A stretch of 64,000 nucleotides of DNA from Diplonema papillatum. Lineage: Eukaryota > Euglenozoa > Diplonemea > Diplonemida > Diplonemidae. The stretch spans positions 62,001-126,000 of the forward strand of contig JAPJBO010000494.1 in NCBI GenBank assembly GCA_030068145.1, given 5' to 3'. Made by a program: the position numbers and the translations under genes. Each line of letters begins with the position of its first letter. The stretch's first letter is position 1. Under the pieces are notes generated by a model, which did not search any database, had not been told where the DNA came from, and worked only from the letters and a program-made list of their open reading frames with translations. Positions 20,617-34,100 of this stretch are shown in pieces.

Positions 20617-23422
20617 ATGCCATTTGCTGACGTGCTGAAAAGCGCTGTGGCAGGCGTTGTCGAAGCTGTCAGCGGGAGCTCTGATGGCGGGGTCACGAAA
20701 GTGATCGGGAAGAAGGTGATCCTGATAAAGCCGCCGTCGGACAGCCTGAGCCCGGGGTCGCTGCTCCTCGGCCGGAACGCGGAGTGGCTGGCAGACCGCA
20801 TCAAGCAAGAGGGCGGCGACAAATGCTTGCTGATGGACGTCGTCGGCCTCAGGGCCACCAAAGACATCGGCGTCAGGCACCAGGGACCCCTGGCGGTGTT
20901 CGAAGCCGGGAAGGCCGACGCCAGCGGCTCGGCGTTCCAGCAAGGGAGGGAGGCCCATGGCTTGGCTGCCCTCGCGAACATGGCCATCACCGTTCCCCTC
21001 ACCGCGCCGCCGTTGCAGATGATGTGGTCGATGATCGCCGCTATCGCAACGCATTTGGGTAGCTCGGAAGAGTCGTCTGTGTGCATCCTTGCAGACCCGG
21101 CTTTTGATGGCCGGGTAGGCCTGGTGCTGGTAGGGTACGCCGTGTTCTCGAACTTGTACGGAGACGAGCAGAAAGCGATCCAGTGGTACCGGCTGAAGCG
21201 CCCCGGGGTTCAGTTCAAGCCGTCGCAGATTCGGTACGTGTCGCACTTCATGCGCCAACTGCACGACTCCGGGCCGAAGCGCTTTTTTTCGCCGCCGGAG
21301 GAAGTGCCGCTGCTCATCCGCCTGATCACCCTGCGACGGGTCCCGTTCGCCATCGCCATGCGGGCCAAGTTGATCCTCGAGGTCGAGCACGTGCGAGCCG
21401 TATACGCGCACGGCGACCCATTTTCCAACAAGGCGAAGACCATCCGGACCATCGTGCACAGTCCGGGCGACAACGGTATGTCTCCCACCAAACAGTCGGG
21501 TAACGGATTCGTAAAGGACCCATAAAAGGATCCCATTTCTGCCGAAAAAAGGGTTTCGCCAGAACCCGCAACTGGAAATCAACCACCCAAGTGGCCGCAA
21601 AACGCTAGAAAAAGTGGTTGGATGCTTGTTTAGGCTCGAAGAATGCCCGCAGAATGCGAAAACAAGGAAGAATCATCTCCGAGTACATCACGTCCAGCAT
21701 TTGCCCAAGGATTCAGCGGGAACACGGCGAACACACGCACTGGTGTCAAACCTAGAGAAGCGATCCGTCGAAAGTACCCGATCTGAACTTGTGCTATCTT
21801 GAAAGGCACAACCAAAAAGCCGAAACCTGTCTGCACGGTACGCCACATGGGATTGTAAGAGCACAACGGAAGATTTCTGAGTCAATAATCACACGCAGTG
21901 CGAGCGAGTCGCACCCTTACCAACCACACCTCAACGGTCTAAAGTACGACTTTAAACCTCAAAGTGCTCAAGAAGTCGCATCCGAAACTCGGAGTTTCAA
22001 GCGAACATTCACTCTTACAAACAAAAATCAGGCATCATTGAGGACAAAGCCGCCATCGCCGGCATGGAATTTGTCGACATTCAGCTTCTCATCAACGCAC
22101 ACGTGACCGACGACTTTGCAGTGGTCCTGTGGTCCGTCAACGACTTCCGCAGGCGGGAAGCCTTGTTCTCGCTGCAGTTGCACTCGTCGTTCATGCTCGA
22201 TGTAGAGCACCCGAGCCAGAATGGCGTGGTTCGATGCTTTACGCAAGGCCAACTCGACGACGGCCAGTCGATGGGGCGCGACTTCAAGATAGAAATAGAC
22301 GTCGTGAAGGAAAGGCGGGCAGAACCACGGTTCACGATGGACGGCAGCATCGTCATCGTCGATTCAACACGCGGCGACTCGCTCTCCGCCACCGAGCCCG
22401 GGCCGCGGCCAGACGAGGACGTGCAGAAGACGATTTGCCCGACGGAAGGAGGGGGCACGGCGACCGAACCCGAGCCGAGTTCCGCACCGAGGATGCACCG
22501 CGAGAGTGAGCCCAGCACGCCGCCGCCGCAGAGGCCGCCGGTCCAGCACCAGGGGTCGGCTTTTAAGGGCGGCGGCGTGTCTCCTGCGGCGAAGGCGCTG
22601 TTGAAGCAGCTGGCGCTGCCCCTCTCCCACCACAACGCCGAAGACGAGCCGAGGACGCACAGCCCCGTGTCCCTTGGTGCGTCGACCATTGCCCGCATCG
22701 CGTCGCAGGACTTGCTGGGCGGCAGCAGCATGGACCTGCTTGGGTCCGGCACGACCAGCTTCCCGACCACCCCGACGGGTCACCACCAGCACCACCCCGG
22801 CGCGCACCCCGCCCTGCCGCTGGCCCCCTCGTTCGGGAGCGCGGGGCGGGCGAACAGCTACGAGGACTGCACCCACAATCCCGGCGGCGGCGGCGGCGGC
22901 CCCGCCAGCGCTGCCCCGCCGCAGCTGCAGCCGCCCGCCGGTAGCCCGGCGGCCCGGGCCGCGCCGGAGCCGCTGGCGGCGCCGGCGAACCAGCCGCCGC
23001 ACATTGTCTGCCCGCCGCCGCAGCAGCAGCAGCAGCAGCAGCAGGGTGCCGAGAAAACGACGCCCTCGAACAGAAGCCACCCGCCCGCCCAATCCCTGCC
23101 GCGCGGGCTCTCCGACAGCTCGCCCGCCTTCGCGGCGACGCCGACCGCTGACGAGAGGTCGGCGGACGAGAGCGCGATGCTTGAAGCCACGCTGCCCGCC
23201 GCTCCGAAGCAGCGATCCCCGAGCACGCCGTCGATCTTGACGACGCCCACGAAGCACACGTCCGGCCGCCGAGCTCTCGTCTCTGTCACCACCTCCATGC
23301 ACCTGTCCAACCCCGAATCGACTGCAGAAACCCTGCACCCAGCTCAGCCGACCCTTCTCTCAACATCCCCGTCTGGCATGTTCCAATCGTGCTTAAGCGA
23401 GTTCACCCAGAACGGACAGTGA
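20617..23422 (+). CDS. auxilin/GAK-like protein with inactive PTEN-C2 module
   Basis: Auxilin and GAK recruit Hsc70 to uncoat clathrin vesicles; their PTEN-like/C2 module binds phosphoinositides. Two exons, 20617-21475 and 22032-23422, join in phase 1 and give 749 residues. The order fits auxilin: a PTEN-like half (residues about 30-200) with FDGRVG in the P-loop position and KRP...SQIRYVSHF after it, then a C2 half across the junction (IIEDKAAIAG, LQLHSSFML). The P-loop Cys of active phosphatases is absent (ADPAFDGRVG), as in auxilin-type pseudophosphatases. The tail (residues about 380-749) is disordered, with two clathrin-type DLLG motifs near 512-521 and a Q8 run near 620. No J domain is visible before the stop. 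An upstream exon is possible, since the reading frame stays open above the chosen ATG. Confidence 0.7.
21985..22027 (+). repeat. R7 motif at the 3' end of the auxilin-like intron
   Basis: Reads actcggagtttcaagcgaac, then attcactcttacaaac, ending a few bases before the acceptor at 22030-22031. The cttac/ctaaa word in R7 could serve as branch site. Confidence 0.55.
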
Positions 23423-24970
23423 TCCTCTCCGCGCAAAAGGCGGGTGGTTAGAAATTGCTTAGAAGTCCGTGTGCACGATTGTACAGAGAGCAAGGGAACA
23501 CGAGTAAGGCGTATGCACAATGCAGGACGGAGAACCGGAGGACCACGCTGTATGTGTACGTATATATACGTACCTCGTGGTGTGTTACCACCTGATGGGA
23601 AGTGGATGTGGTTGTGTGCTATCAGTGTCATTTCCAACGTTCCAGCCAATATTGCGCGGTGACTTTCTCCGTGAGGACGGCTCAAGGACGTGCACTGCAC
23701 CGGCCCCTATACCGAACCACAAACTGCTTTTTCACATTTCCACCAGTCGGGTCCTTCAGGCTTTTTCCGGATGTCCTTGAACCAAGATCGTTTTCATGAC
23801 AAATAACAACGCAACATAGACGCCTCTTTCCGCCGCACGTGCTTTGTGTGCAGATCCCTGGGCGGCCAATAAAAAAACACCCGCCGTCCGTTCCTCGGTA
23901 GTCGCTCCAGCACGGCTTTTCCCGAATCCGTGTTCCGTTGTATGCACAACGAAACCAGCAAATGGATCGGGGCTCCGTCGGACGGCCGACACCGAAAAGC
24001 AAGAATGGACAAGTAGAGTGAGCAAAAGTAAAAGAAATTAGAAATCATTTTGAACAAGGAACTGCTTATACAGCCGACGACGTACCCAATGTGAGTTCCG
24101 CGTTCCGTGGCGCATCAGTACTGAAGGGTCGTAGCTGGAACGACTGATTCGCGAGAATAGTAAGGTCAACCGGTAGGTGGGTGGATCCGCCGCGTATTGC
24201 CCCTTGCCACACGAACACAGTGGATGTACTTTTGGGCACCCACTGTTCGAAGAGCTTGCTCCAGCGTTTGAGGTTGGTGTTGGACCACGGGGCTTGACGT
24301 GACTGGAAAATCCACACCTGGAACAGAAACCTGCGAGAAACTGAGAAAGAAGACTCCGGTGAACACAGGCTAACACAAAGTCCAGAAGAGAACCTGACAA
24401 GGTACTCCATGCTTTCGATGCTTTTTGTTTTGGCAAATCGGTGGCCACTCCGCAGACCGTGGCTCCCCACCTCCGAATAATTTCTGTCGGTCAGCTCGAC
24501 CACACACCGGCTCTCCCCTGTAGCCAAACGCGTTGCACCCCTACTTCAAAGGGATCGAACGCTTTCTGCCAACCACGCTGTACCCCGTGCACTGCCCCCA
24601 CCCTTCTTTGATGCCAGCATCAAACATACATGCCGTTGAAAGTGGACTCCTCCCGTCGTCGTTAGTTTGATGAATTGCCTCACCGTGTTCAGAAGGACAC
24701 TGATTAACTAGGACGAACCACTGCCGGACGCCACTCGTGCCTCCGCAGCGCAGCTTCAGACCTCGAAAGAAGCGTGCAAGGCGGGTTGGGGGAAAAAGGC
24801 GGTCCACACCTGGAAAAAACGGATCTGCGCTTGCTTTGTTTGCGCACTTCCTTCAAACCTGTTTTGTTCATCGAACGGGAGTGAGGATAGTACGCTGCCA
24901 TCGATCGGTTTTTGTTCTTGACAAATTGCATTTGTTAGACACAAAAAAGAGCGGGTGCCACACCCGCCTT

Positions 24971-25145
24971 TTTTAGTACTAACAATCTTGTGGGTTGTCC
25001 TTCAATGTATTGTGCAGGCTAAAAAGACGTAGGCAGCGTGTTTTGGTGGTTGATCAGAATTCCTTACCTGAATACACACAGGGTAAATACAAGTGGGAAA
25101 ACGATCAACCGGCACGCACAAACAAAACGAAGCGCCTGTCTTTTT
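24971..25145 (+). repeat. R1-related repeat, long copy
   Basis: Starts ttttttagtactaacaatc, then aggctaaaaagacgtaggca, and ends aaccggcacgcacaaacaaa plus agcgcctgtcttttt. The end matches R1 and the front matches the copies at 18441 and 58859, which joins the two subfamilies. Confidence 0.7.
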
Positions 25146-25365
25146 TACTTCCCCCCTCCCTCCTTTTCTGCGCGGCTGAACGGCCACCGTGTGGAAACGT
25201 GCCGTGCGTTCTCCGCTTCTTCCGTTTAGATAGATTCCCGGTTGAAGCCGATTTACGTGTTGGGAATTGCAAGCCGGTCCCGGAAGTTGCATTGCATTGC
25301 CTGCCGCCGTCGATCACGGAGCACCACGCTAGGTCTACCAGATCTTCTGGAGCTGCTATATAATT

Positions 25366-25503
25366 GCTTGAACGGGGTAAACACGCCGTCTTTTATCCCC
25401 GAGGTTTTACTATCCCGCAATCGAACCAGGTTGTAACACCCAAGCACACACACACCTTCTCCCGTAGCTCCCGGTTCAGCCGACTTCCGCAGCCTTCTTA
25501 AAA
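25366..25503 (-). repeat. R3 SINE-like repeat, copy 2
   Basis: Reverse complement of the copy at 17165-17306 at high identity, including the B-box-like cgcaatcgaaccagg read in reverse. Confidence 0.65.
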
Positions 25504-26279
25504 GTAATAAATTAAATTAGTAACCCACCTGATGCCGCCGAAGCAGGGCCAGGCACGGCTGATGAGCTGATGCAGCTGGAAAAACGGCTGGTGGATCTAG
25601 GAGACAAGACTAGGTGCATCACGGCGGATCGGCTTGCAATTGGCTTCCCTTCTTCTTCGAGTAGTAGCTGGCGGACTCAGTGTTTCATCCGGGGTTCCCT
25701 TGTTCACACCCCCCCTGCCCCATCCATCCCCGCTGTCTTTTATTGGCGTCACTGCTACCCCCACCTTCTAGCTGAGCCCCTCTCTTGCCCCGCAGCCGGG
25801 GCCGCACTGGTGCAGTGACCCTTTTTCCCCCTCGCGGGCAGCCTCTTTTCAAGCCGCCCGCTGTATGCTCAAAAACCCATCTTGCCCTTGCTCCGGTCTA
25901 GCCGTGTTTTGGCTTATCTTGCTTGGCTGGGGTGCGGAGGGAGGGTACTCATCGTTGATTTATAGGCCACCGTCCACGCTCCCCCAAACTCCTCCGTGCG
26001 AGAAAGAAGCCTTCTTTTTGCGAGCAGGGCCCGTCGAGCGAACGCCTCCTTTAAGCGCACCGCTAGGTTGTTCATAGTCACATCGTGCCGACCCGAGTGC
26101 GTGCAAACGCGTATGCGCGCTCGCAAAGAAGTCCACTCCAGTTCACCTTCTCTGCCGAGTGGGGGCATTGGAGTGCCCAAATGGGATGGAGCTGCAGTTT
26201 AGCTCTGGAGTTTACACAAAAGCGCGCTTTTTTCGGGTAGTACACGTGCACGCTTTTTTTTTTCGTAATAACAATTAAT

Positions 26280-26396
26280 TGTAAACACGAAAGAGAACGC
26301 TGGCAGCGTGTTTGGGAGAAGATTAGCCTACCGATCATATTCACTCACTATCACTCACTAACAGGCTAATCCTCCCCCGGCACGTACAAACAAAAA
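26280..26396 (+). repeat. R1 dispersed repeat, full copy
   Basis: Contains all R1 blocks: gtaaacacgaaagagaacgc, tggcagcgtgtttggga, gattagcctaccgatcatat and cccggcacgtacaaacaaa. It is followed within five bases by an inverted R2 copy. Confidence 0.75.
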
Positions 26397-26400
26397 GGTC

Positions 26401-26612
26401 GCTTTGCAGGAAATACTTGAGGAGACTGCCAGTTGCGATAGATCAAAGGTAAATGTGCTGTGGCCTACACGAAACACAGGTAAATCTGGGTTTAGTGGCG
26501 GGCGTAAGCGTTCCACAAGAAGGCCCACTTTGTAGTTGTATTGTTTTCTCCCCCTTTAGCCTCCTTCGAAATGCGCACAAGGCAGTCCCTCGAGTTTTTG
26601 TACTGACGGGGC
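26401..26612 (-). repeat. R2 dispersed repeat, copy 2
   Basis: Inverted relative to 16800-17015 and nearly full length, with the shared ggcgggcgtaagcgttccac and ctttgtagttgtattgtttt segments. Confidence 0.75.
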
Positions 26613-27454
26613 GATTTCCCGGAACAACGGTTGCACATGAAGGGTAAACCGAAAAAAAAGTGCCAGTACAGGAAACCCTTCTAGAGAAGGTTCTGCCCTG
26701 TACACACGAAGAACAAAAAACTTCATTCTCATCACCTTTGGTCGGTTGGTGCTGATCGTCCGGTACTTCGTTTTAGCAGTGCAAGCCCAACTCCGGAAAA
26801 GTTCTTCGGTTGTGCTTTTCAGGCGTGTCTCGGGCATCCTTTTCGCCTCCCAACTTTTGAGGCCGGACTCCAGGGAACGCCGGTCGTGAACACCTTCACT
26901 TTTGGCCGCCCACGAGAATGGATGCTACGTTAAGGATCATCCGTGACCGTCCGTGGGTGCAGGCGGCGTCGCCAGCAGCTCCCGAGGGAGTCGCGGGGAG
27001 CGGAAGTCGTTCAAAGGGATTTTTCCACCCCCTCCCTATCCTCTTCGTCCCTTTTTTTTTCTTTCCCGATTGGATTTCTTTTCTCCGTCTCTCAACGCTG
27101 GCTCCTCGTTGACTTCCCCCACGGGGTTCCCCCTCCATTGCAGTGCTGTGCTCTTCAGCACCTAAGTCCGTCAACCCCCACCCTTCTCGTTCCGCTGTAC
27201 TACAAAGTCCATTAGCCTTGCCTCGAAAACGAGGGTTAGAAAAACAAAACAATGGAGGGGGGTGAGAAACACTCAACCACTGGCAGAGGCTATCAAGCAA
27301 CTTTTTCTTATATCCCCGGGGCACCGTCCGGAACGGGGAGGTGTCAGTTGTACACCCTACCCTCAGATCCTTCCTCCGACGTCGTTTTGTGTGCAGGGAT
27401 GGTGCCAATTGCAGCTCCTGAGCCAAGCTGTTCGCTGCACGGGGGGTCCAGCCT

Positions 27455-27640
27455 CAGGAGCTCGAGTTAGAGAGAGTGTGCCCGAGTCACACCCGAAAAG
27501 CCGGTGTTGCAGCCGCGAACGCGTGCGAATCCACGCCCGAAAAGCGAATGCGACACCCGCTTCTTTAACTCCGCCCGGCTTGAGCTCCAACTTCTCAGGC
27601 TGACCTCCACCGGCGTGCAGTGCAAAGAAGCTTGGACAAG
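27455..27640 (+). repeat. R5 dispersed repeat, copy 1
   Basis: Related to 29005-29180 through gagttagagaga, cacacccgaaaa, tgcgacacccgc and ttgagctccaacttctcagg words in the same order. Identity is moderate, so the pair is old or fast-evolving. Confidence 0.55.
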
Positions 27641-27737
27641 GTCGTTTTTCGCCGCCGCGCGTTTCTCAAAGCGCGGTTCCCACCCCGCGGGTAGAACTGT
27701 GGCGTATTTGATTTCGGCTAAAATCTTTGTATAAGCA

Positions 27738-27950
27738 CCCGCCTTGTAGGAAATGCTTGAGGAGACTGCCAGTTTGCGATAGATCAAAGGAGGTAAATGT
27801 GCTGTAGCCCACAAATCTGGGTTTAGTGGCGGGCGTAAGCATTCAACAAAAAATACCCACTTTGTAGTTGTATTGTTTTCTCCCCCTCTAGCCTCCTTCG
27901 AAATGAGCTCAAGGCAGTCCCTCGAGTATTTCTCTCGGTCACAAAAGGGA
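27738..27950 (-). repeat. R2 dispersed repeat, copy 3
   Basis: Inverted copy close in sequence to the one at 26401-26612, only 1.3 kb away, and starting with gcacccgccttgtaggaaat. Confidence 0.75.
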
Positions 27951-28306
27951 ATTTCCAGCTAGACGCGTTTAGTTTCGAGCATTCGGGGTGCGAAGATTGA
28001 AAGAAGCGACACAACTCGACGTGGCTGCGCCAGCGCACCAATGTCTCACGAGAAGTGTGGCACGCCCTTTGCGAGATTCTCTTTCATCAGGCGCTGCCGC
28101 GCCACCGTGACCGCAGCATGTTTGTGTCTCTGTGCGAGAACATCCCAATGCTGCAAGTATCCCTGGCAAAAAACAACGGCGTGCAGCGGTGTCTGTTAGG
28201 AAGGAAGAATCGCGAAAGGGAGGGGGGGGGGAAGGGAAGTCTCCGTTATTCCGCACACCTCGCCCCCCCACCCACGTGCGTGTCGGCTCCGTTCTTGTGC
28301 CAAATT

Positions 28307-28328
28307 GGGGGGGGGGGGGGGGGGGGGG
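28307..28328 (+). repeat. homopolymer run of 22 G
   Basis: An unbroken run of about 22 guanines, able in principle to form quadruplex DNA. Exact length in the genome is uncertain because such runs are prone to sequencing error. Confidence 0.9.
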
Positions 28329-28824
28329 TCTTCGAGCAAAATATCGAAGGTTTCGGGCCTGAAGCCGTGCCGCGCTGTGAAACGTCGCGGCAACAGTCTC
28401 TTGCATGATGCAAATACTTCCGCTGTACGTGCGTGTGTGCTCGTTTCCCGACGGAAGGACCAGTCGGCACCCTCAGCTTCTTCTCCTAGCCGTTGTCCCT
28501 TGTGTGATATGCCTTGTATTTCTACCGAACTGTGCGCGGCACAAGGGGATGCAGATCGGAGGGGGGTGACCCTGCCCGAGATCTCGCCTTTCCCCTCCCG
28601 ATGCATCCTCCCCCGTGCCTCCCCTCTTTGTCGGGTGTCCCAGTGTTTTTCTTTCTGCTGTTTTCTTCCTGTGTTCAACCTGTTTTTTTCTTTACCAAGC
28701 ACGAAATGTTGGAGGAAATGAGAAGCTCGTCGCCGCAAACCGTGGCGTTTTCACTTGCGTCCTGAATCCAGCTTTACGTAAAAACGATCAGGCACTGCGT
28801 TCAACGAAAACAACTCTCTCTTCC

Positions 28825-28878
<54 letters not shown>

Positions 28879-28879
28879 T
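28825..28879 (+). repeat. (CAT)n trinucleotide run, about 18 units
   Basis: An unbroken catcat run of about 54 bases. Frames across it encode only His, Ser or Ile runs and are not supported as genes. Confidence 0.9.
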
Positions 28880-29004
28880 AGTTTTGTATCAGCCGCGGTT
28901 GTGCAAGTGACGAGCTCTTATTTTTGGTTTCTCGGGTTTCTGTTTTAGTGTTGCAAAAAAGCGACGGCCGGAAGCTGCTGCCATCAAAAGGGGAGCGGGG
29001 AGTC

Positions 29005-29180
29005 AGCGTCAGAAGCTTGAGTTAAAGAGGATGCGCCGTACCCAAGACACACCCGAAACGCTGTACCTGTACACCCGAAGTGCGGGTCTGACACCCGCGA
29101 ACTCCAGCTCTTAGCTCCAGTTCCTGAGGCTTGGTTCTACTGTGTGGCATGAAGCTGTTGGTTACAAAGCATGCCAACCT
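29005..29180 (+). repeat. R5 dispersed repeat, copy 2
   Basis: Second member of the R5 pair (gcttgagttaaagaggatgc, cacacccgaaacgc, tgacacccgcgaactccagc). It also carries an inserted direct repeat of tacacccgaa. Confidence 0.55.
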
Positions 29181-31162
29181 TCTTTTCGGGTCTCCCGCTG
29201 ACATGTAGCGAGCCGTGAGTGAGTCTTTCACAGTGGCCGTCCACGTCATCAGACGGGTGGTTTGACTCCGTGTTGTGAAGACTGTTCGCCTTCAACACAC
29301 CAATTCCATATGAACCTTCCCCCCTCTGAGAAGTTCGAAAAAAGAAGAAGCGCCAAAAGTCCCACTACCAAGACTGCGTCTACACTTTTGAGGCGGAGAA
29401 GTTCGTTTTGAGAAGCGACCAAACGGAAAAGATAGAACATGTCAAAGAGCGCCACTGGACTTATCTAACCGGAACCGTGAGGTAAACGTAGGCAGGCATC
29501 GTATGTGAAGTGCAGGCACTCGATTGCTGGGACAGTTTTTTTTGCGTGGCGGTCCAACTTGGTGACTCTATTCGAGTCCGGGACATCGCTGCGCCTCCGA
29601 ACAACACAATCCCACGCGTCCTCGTTTCATCATCGTGCAAGACAGCCCGCTCGTGGCCTCGGCAGAAAAGAGCAAATGAAAGTCAACTGACCTGGATACG
29701 ACGTCATCGTCATCACAGTCATCATAGTCATCATAGTCATAGAATGTGCCATAAGAGGGCAGCGACACGTGTGCATGTCATAATATTATGCCATCCGGTG
29801 ACAGAGCCAGTAATGACCTTCTAGCTCACAAAGCTGAACCGTCGAGACCGTGAATTCTGGTCCGGCACTACTGTTTCATCTCGAGTTCTCACGAATGCAC
29901 GGGCGGATGAGGATGTGCAGACACCACAACGGGATTCAGGCCTTCGAGTTCGGTGCCAAGAGCGTCCCCGCCCCCTTGTGGGAGGCGCTTTTCGGGGCTC
30001 GCCGGCAAGCGTGCACTGCATCGCTCGTGAGCAGAAAATGGTAGTGCCAGAACCCACGACCGGACTGTTTTTTAGCGTTGTGATTCTGACATTAGCGTCC
30101 GCTGTTTTAGCAGCGGGTCCTCGATGCGTGACCCCGGTTTCAGTGCACTCCTGCGGCCTACATGCCAAGGGCACCGGAGCAGAGGATTGTACTAGAACGA
30201 AGACTTATCATCAACCCCTAGACAGATGAAGAACCGGGCAACCTTCCCTCCAAGAGCCTCCCCGTTTGCACTGTTGTCGTATTGCGCACAGCGCCCCATA
30301 CACGAAGTACCTGTCCAATCACCTCCACCCCCTCGCATTCCCCACCCCATCCCCTCCTCATCTTGCCCGTATAATCCTTTCCTTTTTACGCTACTCACTC
30401 TCAGAAAATGCAAAAGAAAAAGAGAAAAAAAGACCGAGCAAGCAACTAAGAAGAGGACATGGTTCTATCGTTCTATATAAAACCGTTACTTTCCGATAAA
30501 TACTGGAAGAAGGGAAGAAGATCGAGAAGCTTTTTGCACGCGTGTTGTCAGGGTACTTCGTGTTCACCAGAACCAGTAGTCCTTTTCTGGACTTTCTCAG
30601 GGAGCAGCTTGTCGCGGAATGATCGTTTGGCCTCAGTAAAGAAGCGACAAAAGAGCGATTGTCATGCGAAGAAGGAATGCGCGCAGGCCAGCCCGCTTCG
30701 TCATCGTTCGACAGCCACTACTGCGACGACGACTACGACTGCGATCGAGTTGATAAAAGGCTCGGCGAACGCTGCTCTCCCCCCGCGACAAAACGATAGA
30801 CCTCTGAAAGAAGAAAGCAAAGCAGAACCCAGCAGCACGCCTGTTTGAACCACAGAAAGCGAGAGAGAGAAAAAGACCGTTCTTTGTTCTTTTGACCACT
30901 GTAGCTGAGCAATGAGACGCATGCACAGCAGCCGGTTACATGATCTCATTGGAAAATCACACCTCTTATGCAGAGGTAGCGTTCTCATATTGATTCGTGA
31001 ACTCCAGCCAAGAAGATGGAGTGAAAGGAGGGTAGCAGGACACCAGATCTCGAAAGCGCTTCGTCCTGAGTGAGGGAAGCCGACTGGAATCATGGAATTA
31101 GCGTGCGCGACTAAAACAGGAAGGAAACCGATCACGGAGGGCAGGGCGGGGTGGGCAGGGAG

Positions 31163-34100
31163 ATGCCGAACAGGGTGAGGGCGACGTTGGAGCGGGTGAA
31201 CAATGATGACTCTACCTTTGGGCTGGTGTCGCTGAGCGGGCGGGAGGTGTTGGAAGTCGACCAGCAAAGCAGCGCGGCGCGCCAGGGGTTGAAGTTGGGC
31301 TGCAAGCTGGTGTCGATAGGCGGAGTCAACGTCGAGAGCGAAGACGAAATCAGGTATCTGCTGGCCAATTGGGTCTCGGAAACCGTCGACGTGGCGTTCG
31401 ACACACCCGGAGGAAAGCAGCCCACAGACGCTTCTGCGGCAAACCGGCCGGGCGTGCCGCGTGGGCAGCAGGCAAACAAGATGGCCACAGTCGCATCAGC
31501 AGAGGTGCAGAAGATGCATCCAGCGAAGCTTCCCGGCCCGGCCTTCTCCCACGGAGCGAAGCATTGGCTGGAGGCCAAGCAGTACCTCGACCAAGCTGCG
31601 CGCGCCCGCAAAATGTACACCGCGTCAAAGTACCTGAGGGGGCCCTACCTCGAGATTTACTGGCTCTTCAACTTCCAGTACGACAACCTCCGCGAAACGC
31701 CGACGAAGACCGCCGCGTGGTACCGAAGGAGCGTCGCCGCACTCCGCCGCATGGTCTTCTCGAAGATGCCCCTCCCTCCCGCCGACCTGCAGTACGTGTC
31801 GACCATCACGTGCCCGGAGATCACGCCGCCGGAAGAGTTTCAGGGCGTCATCCAAAAGCTGCGGACGTTCCGCGCATCGCAGGTGGCCGGCGGCCTACCG
31901 CTTAACGACGAACCCCCCTCGAAAGCTATGCTCCGCCTGCGGTACCTGCCGCGGTGCTTCTCCGCCGAGCTTGTTCAGGACTTCCTCCACATGTGCACGG
32001 GACACCTGGGGCTCGCCTCCATCCGCGCGTCGCCCGACAGCGAGGATCCGATCGACATCCGTGTCTTCGGGATGAAGGTCGACCAGGCGCACATCGAAAA
32101 GCGGATGAAAAAGGCCGAAGTCGCCGACGCGGCGGACCCGGAGTACAGCGCTTTGCTCGAAGAAGCGAAGGTGGTGGCCGCGGCTGCGAGGAAGGGCCGA
32201 GCAGAAGGAGAGCCCGGCTGGACGAGCCCAGACGGCAGCGACGAAGAGCTGCGCGAGGTGTGGGTGACGTGGACTTTCCTGAAGGGGACGACGACCGCGG
32301 ACGTCATCCGGAAGCTCGCCGACGTCGTGGCGCTGTGCACGTGGCTCGACGACTTCAGCGGGCTCAGCACGCTGAGCCCCATCCGGGCCGAAACGGACGT
32401 TCGTCAGTTCTTCATCAGCGAGGCTTGCCCGCAAGGTTCGGCGCCCCTGCTGAAGCCGGACCAGCCGCGCACCTTTTCGCCGCCGGACACCTCCTTCCAG
32501 GCCACGCCGCTGCACCTGCTGCCGTGCCGGAACGAGATGGTCTTCGGCGCCTGCTTCTCGGCGACGTGCGTCTTCAACCACGACCAGCCGCACGGCAAAA
32601 GTCTGGAGTCGAGCAAGTTCCCCCCGCAGTTCTGGGCCACCTCCGACCTCGCCTACAACGCGAACCGAACGCCGCACAGCTTCCGCGCGAAGGAGTGCCA
32701 GCAGCACCTGTGCCAAAAAGCACGCACCGCGCTGCTTTCCCGCATGATCGTCATCACCCCGCTGCCGGTGTCCGCTGGACCCGACCAGCTGCTTGACTGC
32801 TTGCAGGACGCGGTGTACAAGGTCGAGCGCGCACGCCTCGAGAGAGGGGACAAAACGAAGAAGCTGGCTGCCGCTTTGGTGGACCGCGCCGTGGTTTACT
32901 TAGACCGGTACGAGAACGTGACCGAGCCTTTGAGGCACGATTGCGACATACAGCCAGAGGACCAGCTTTCCTTCTACGTGGTTCAATGCCGGACAGAGGC
33001 CGACGTGGAGATGATCCTTCACGCCGTCGCAGAGCACCCGGCTATGCTGAACTGCGCCTTTCCGATCAGCGCGTTCCCAGTCTCCGCAAGAACTCCAGTG
33101 TCCCTTCTTCAACCGTCCGCCGGCGACTGCGACCAGCTTTCCGCCTACCGGACACCTTCCATGGGCAAGCCTCTCCTCTTCCTCCCGACTCGCACCCACG
33201 CTCTCCTGCGGGATACTCCGTTGGTTTCCGTCGACGACTTCATCGCACAAAAGGAGGTCAACAAGGTAAGCTACTTCGTGTTTTGTTTGTACTGAAGGAA
33301 ACATTTTCCGGAAAAACAACGGCTGCACCCCAAGCCGAATAAAGTGTTGAGAACAGCGAAAAAGCTGCGGGTCTCTCGTCGTTTCGTTTAGTCAGCGCGA
33401 GACTCGAACACTGGTCTTAAGTGATTCCTTTCGCCATGTGTGCTTATCGGCGTTGTATCACACACGGACGTGTACGTATTGTACGATGGTACACTGCGCA
33501 ACAGCTACTGTACGCCCATACATAAGCATAATAACTCCAAAAAGAAACATTCAGTTTTGCTACGGGGTTGACCTTTGTATTCAGGTTCCCACCAGGGTTT
33601 CTTGGTGTATCAATGTATGTGTACTCATCCAGAAGGTTGCTTTGGGCAATGCAAGTCATCTGTGGGAGCACCGAGAGTGATTCTTGTAGCTAATCTGCTG
33701 GCTGTACTCACCAATAAAAAAACATAGTTAACGCCCGAGGACGAAGAGCTGCTCCGAAGTTTCCCGCGTGAGGCGCAGCCCACCTACATTTGGGCCTTGG
33801 CACTGCGAATTGCTCGAGGGATTTCGAAGCTGCACGCCACCGTCGAGAGTGCAGATCCCGAACTTGCGAAGGTATGCCGGCCGACAACGCTTTCACTTTG
33901 ATTATATGAACTGGTACTACGCCTCCTCCCTTCTTCGATAGAGAGATGCAGACGGCCAGCCCCTCGTCTCTCGCATTGCTGTACGCCTGCAGACACTCAG
34001 GTTCTACAGTGCCTACCGACCACCCAAATGCGGCATGCCCAACGCCATTCCACATGAGGGATGTTTAACCTCTTACCGGCGCCCCTAACTGCCACATCCC

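Larger units (their letters stand above)
23423..31162. other. repeat-rich spacer
   Basis: No gene is supported in these 7.7 kb. It holds R1, R2, R3 and R5 repeat copies, a 22-base G run, a CAT trinucleotide run and several pyrimidine-rich tracts. The reading frames on both strands are short and show no domain I recognise. Confidence 0.5.
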
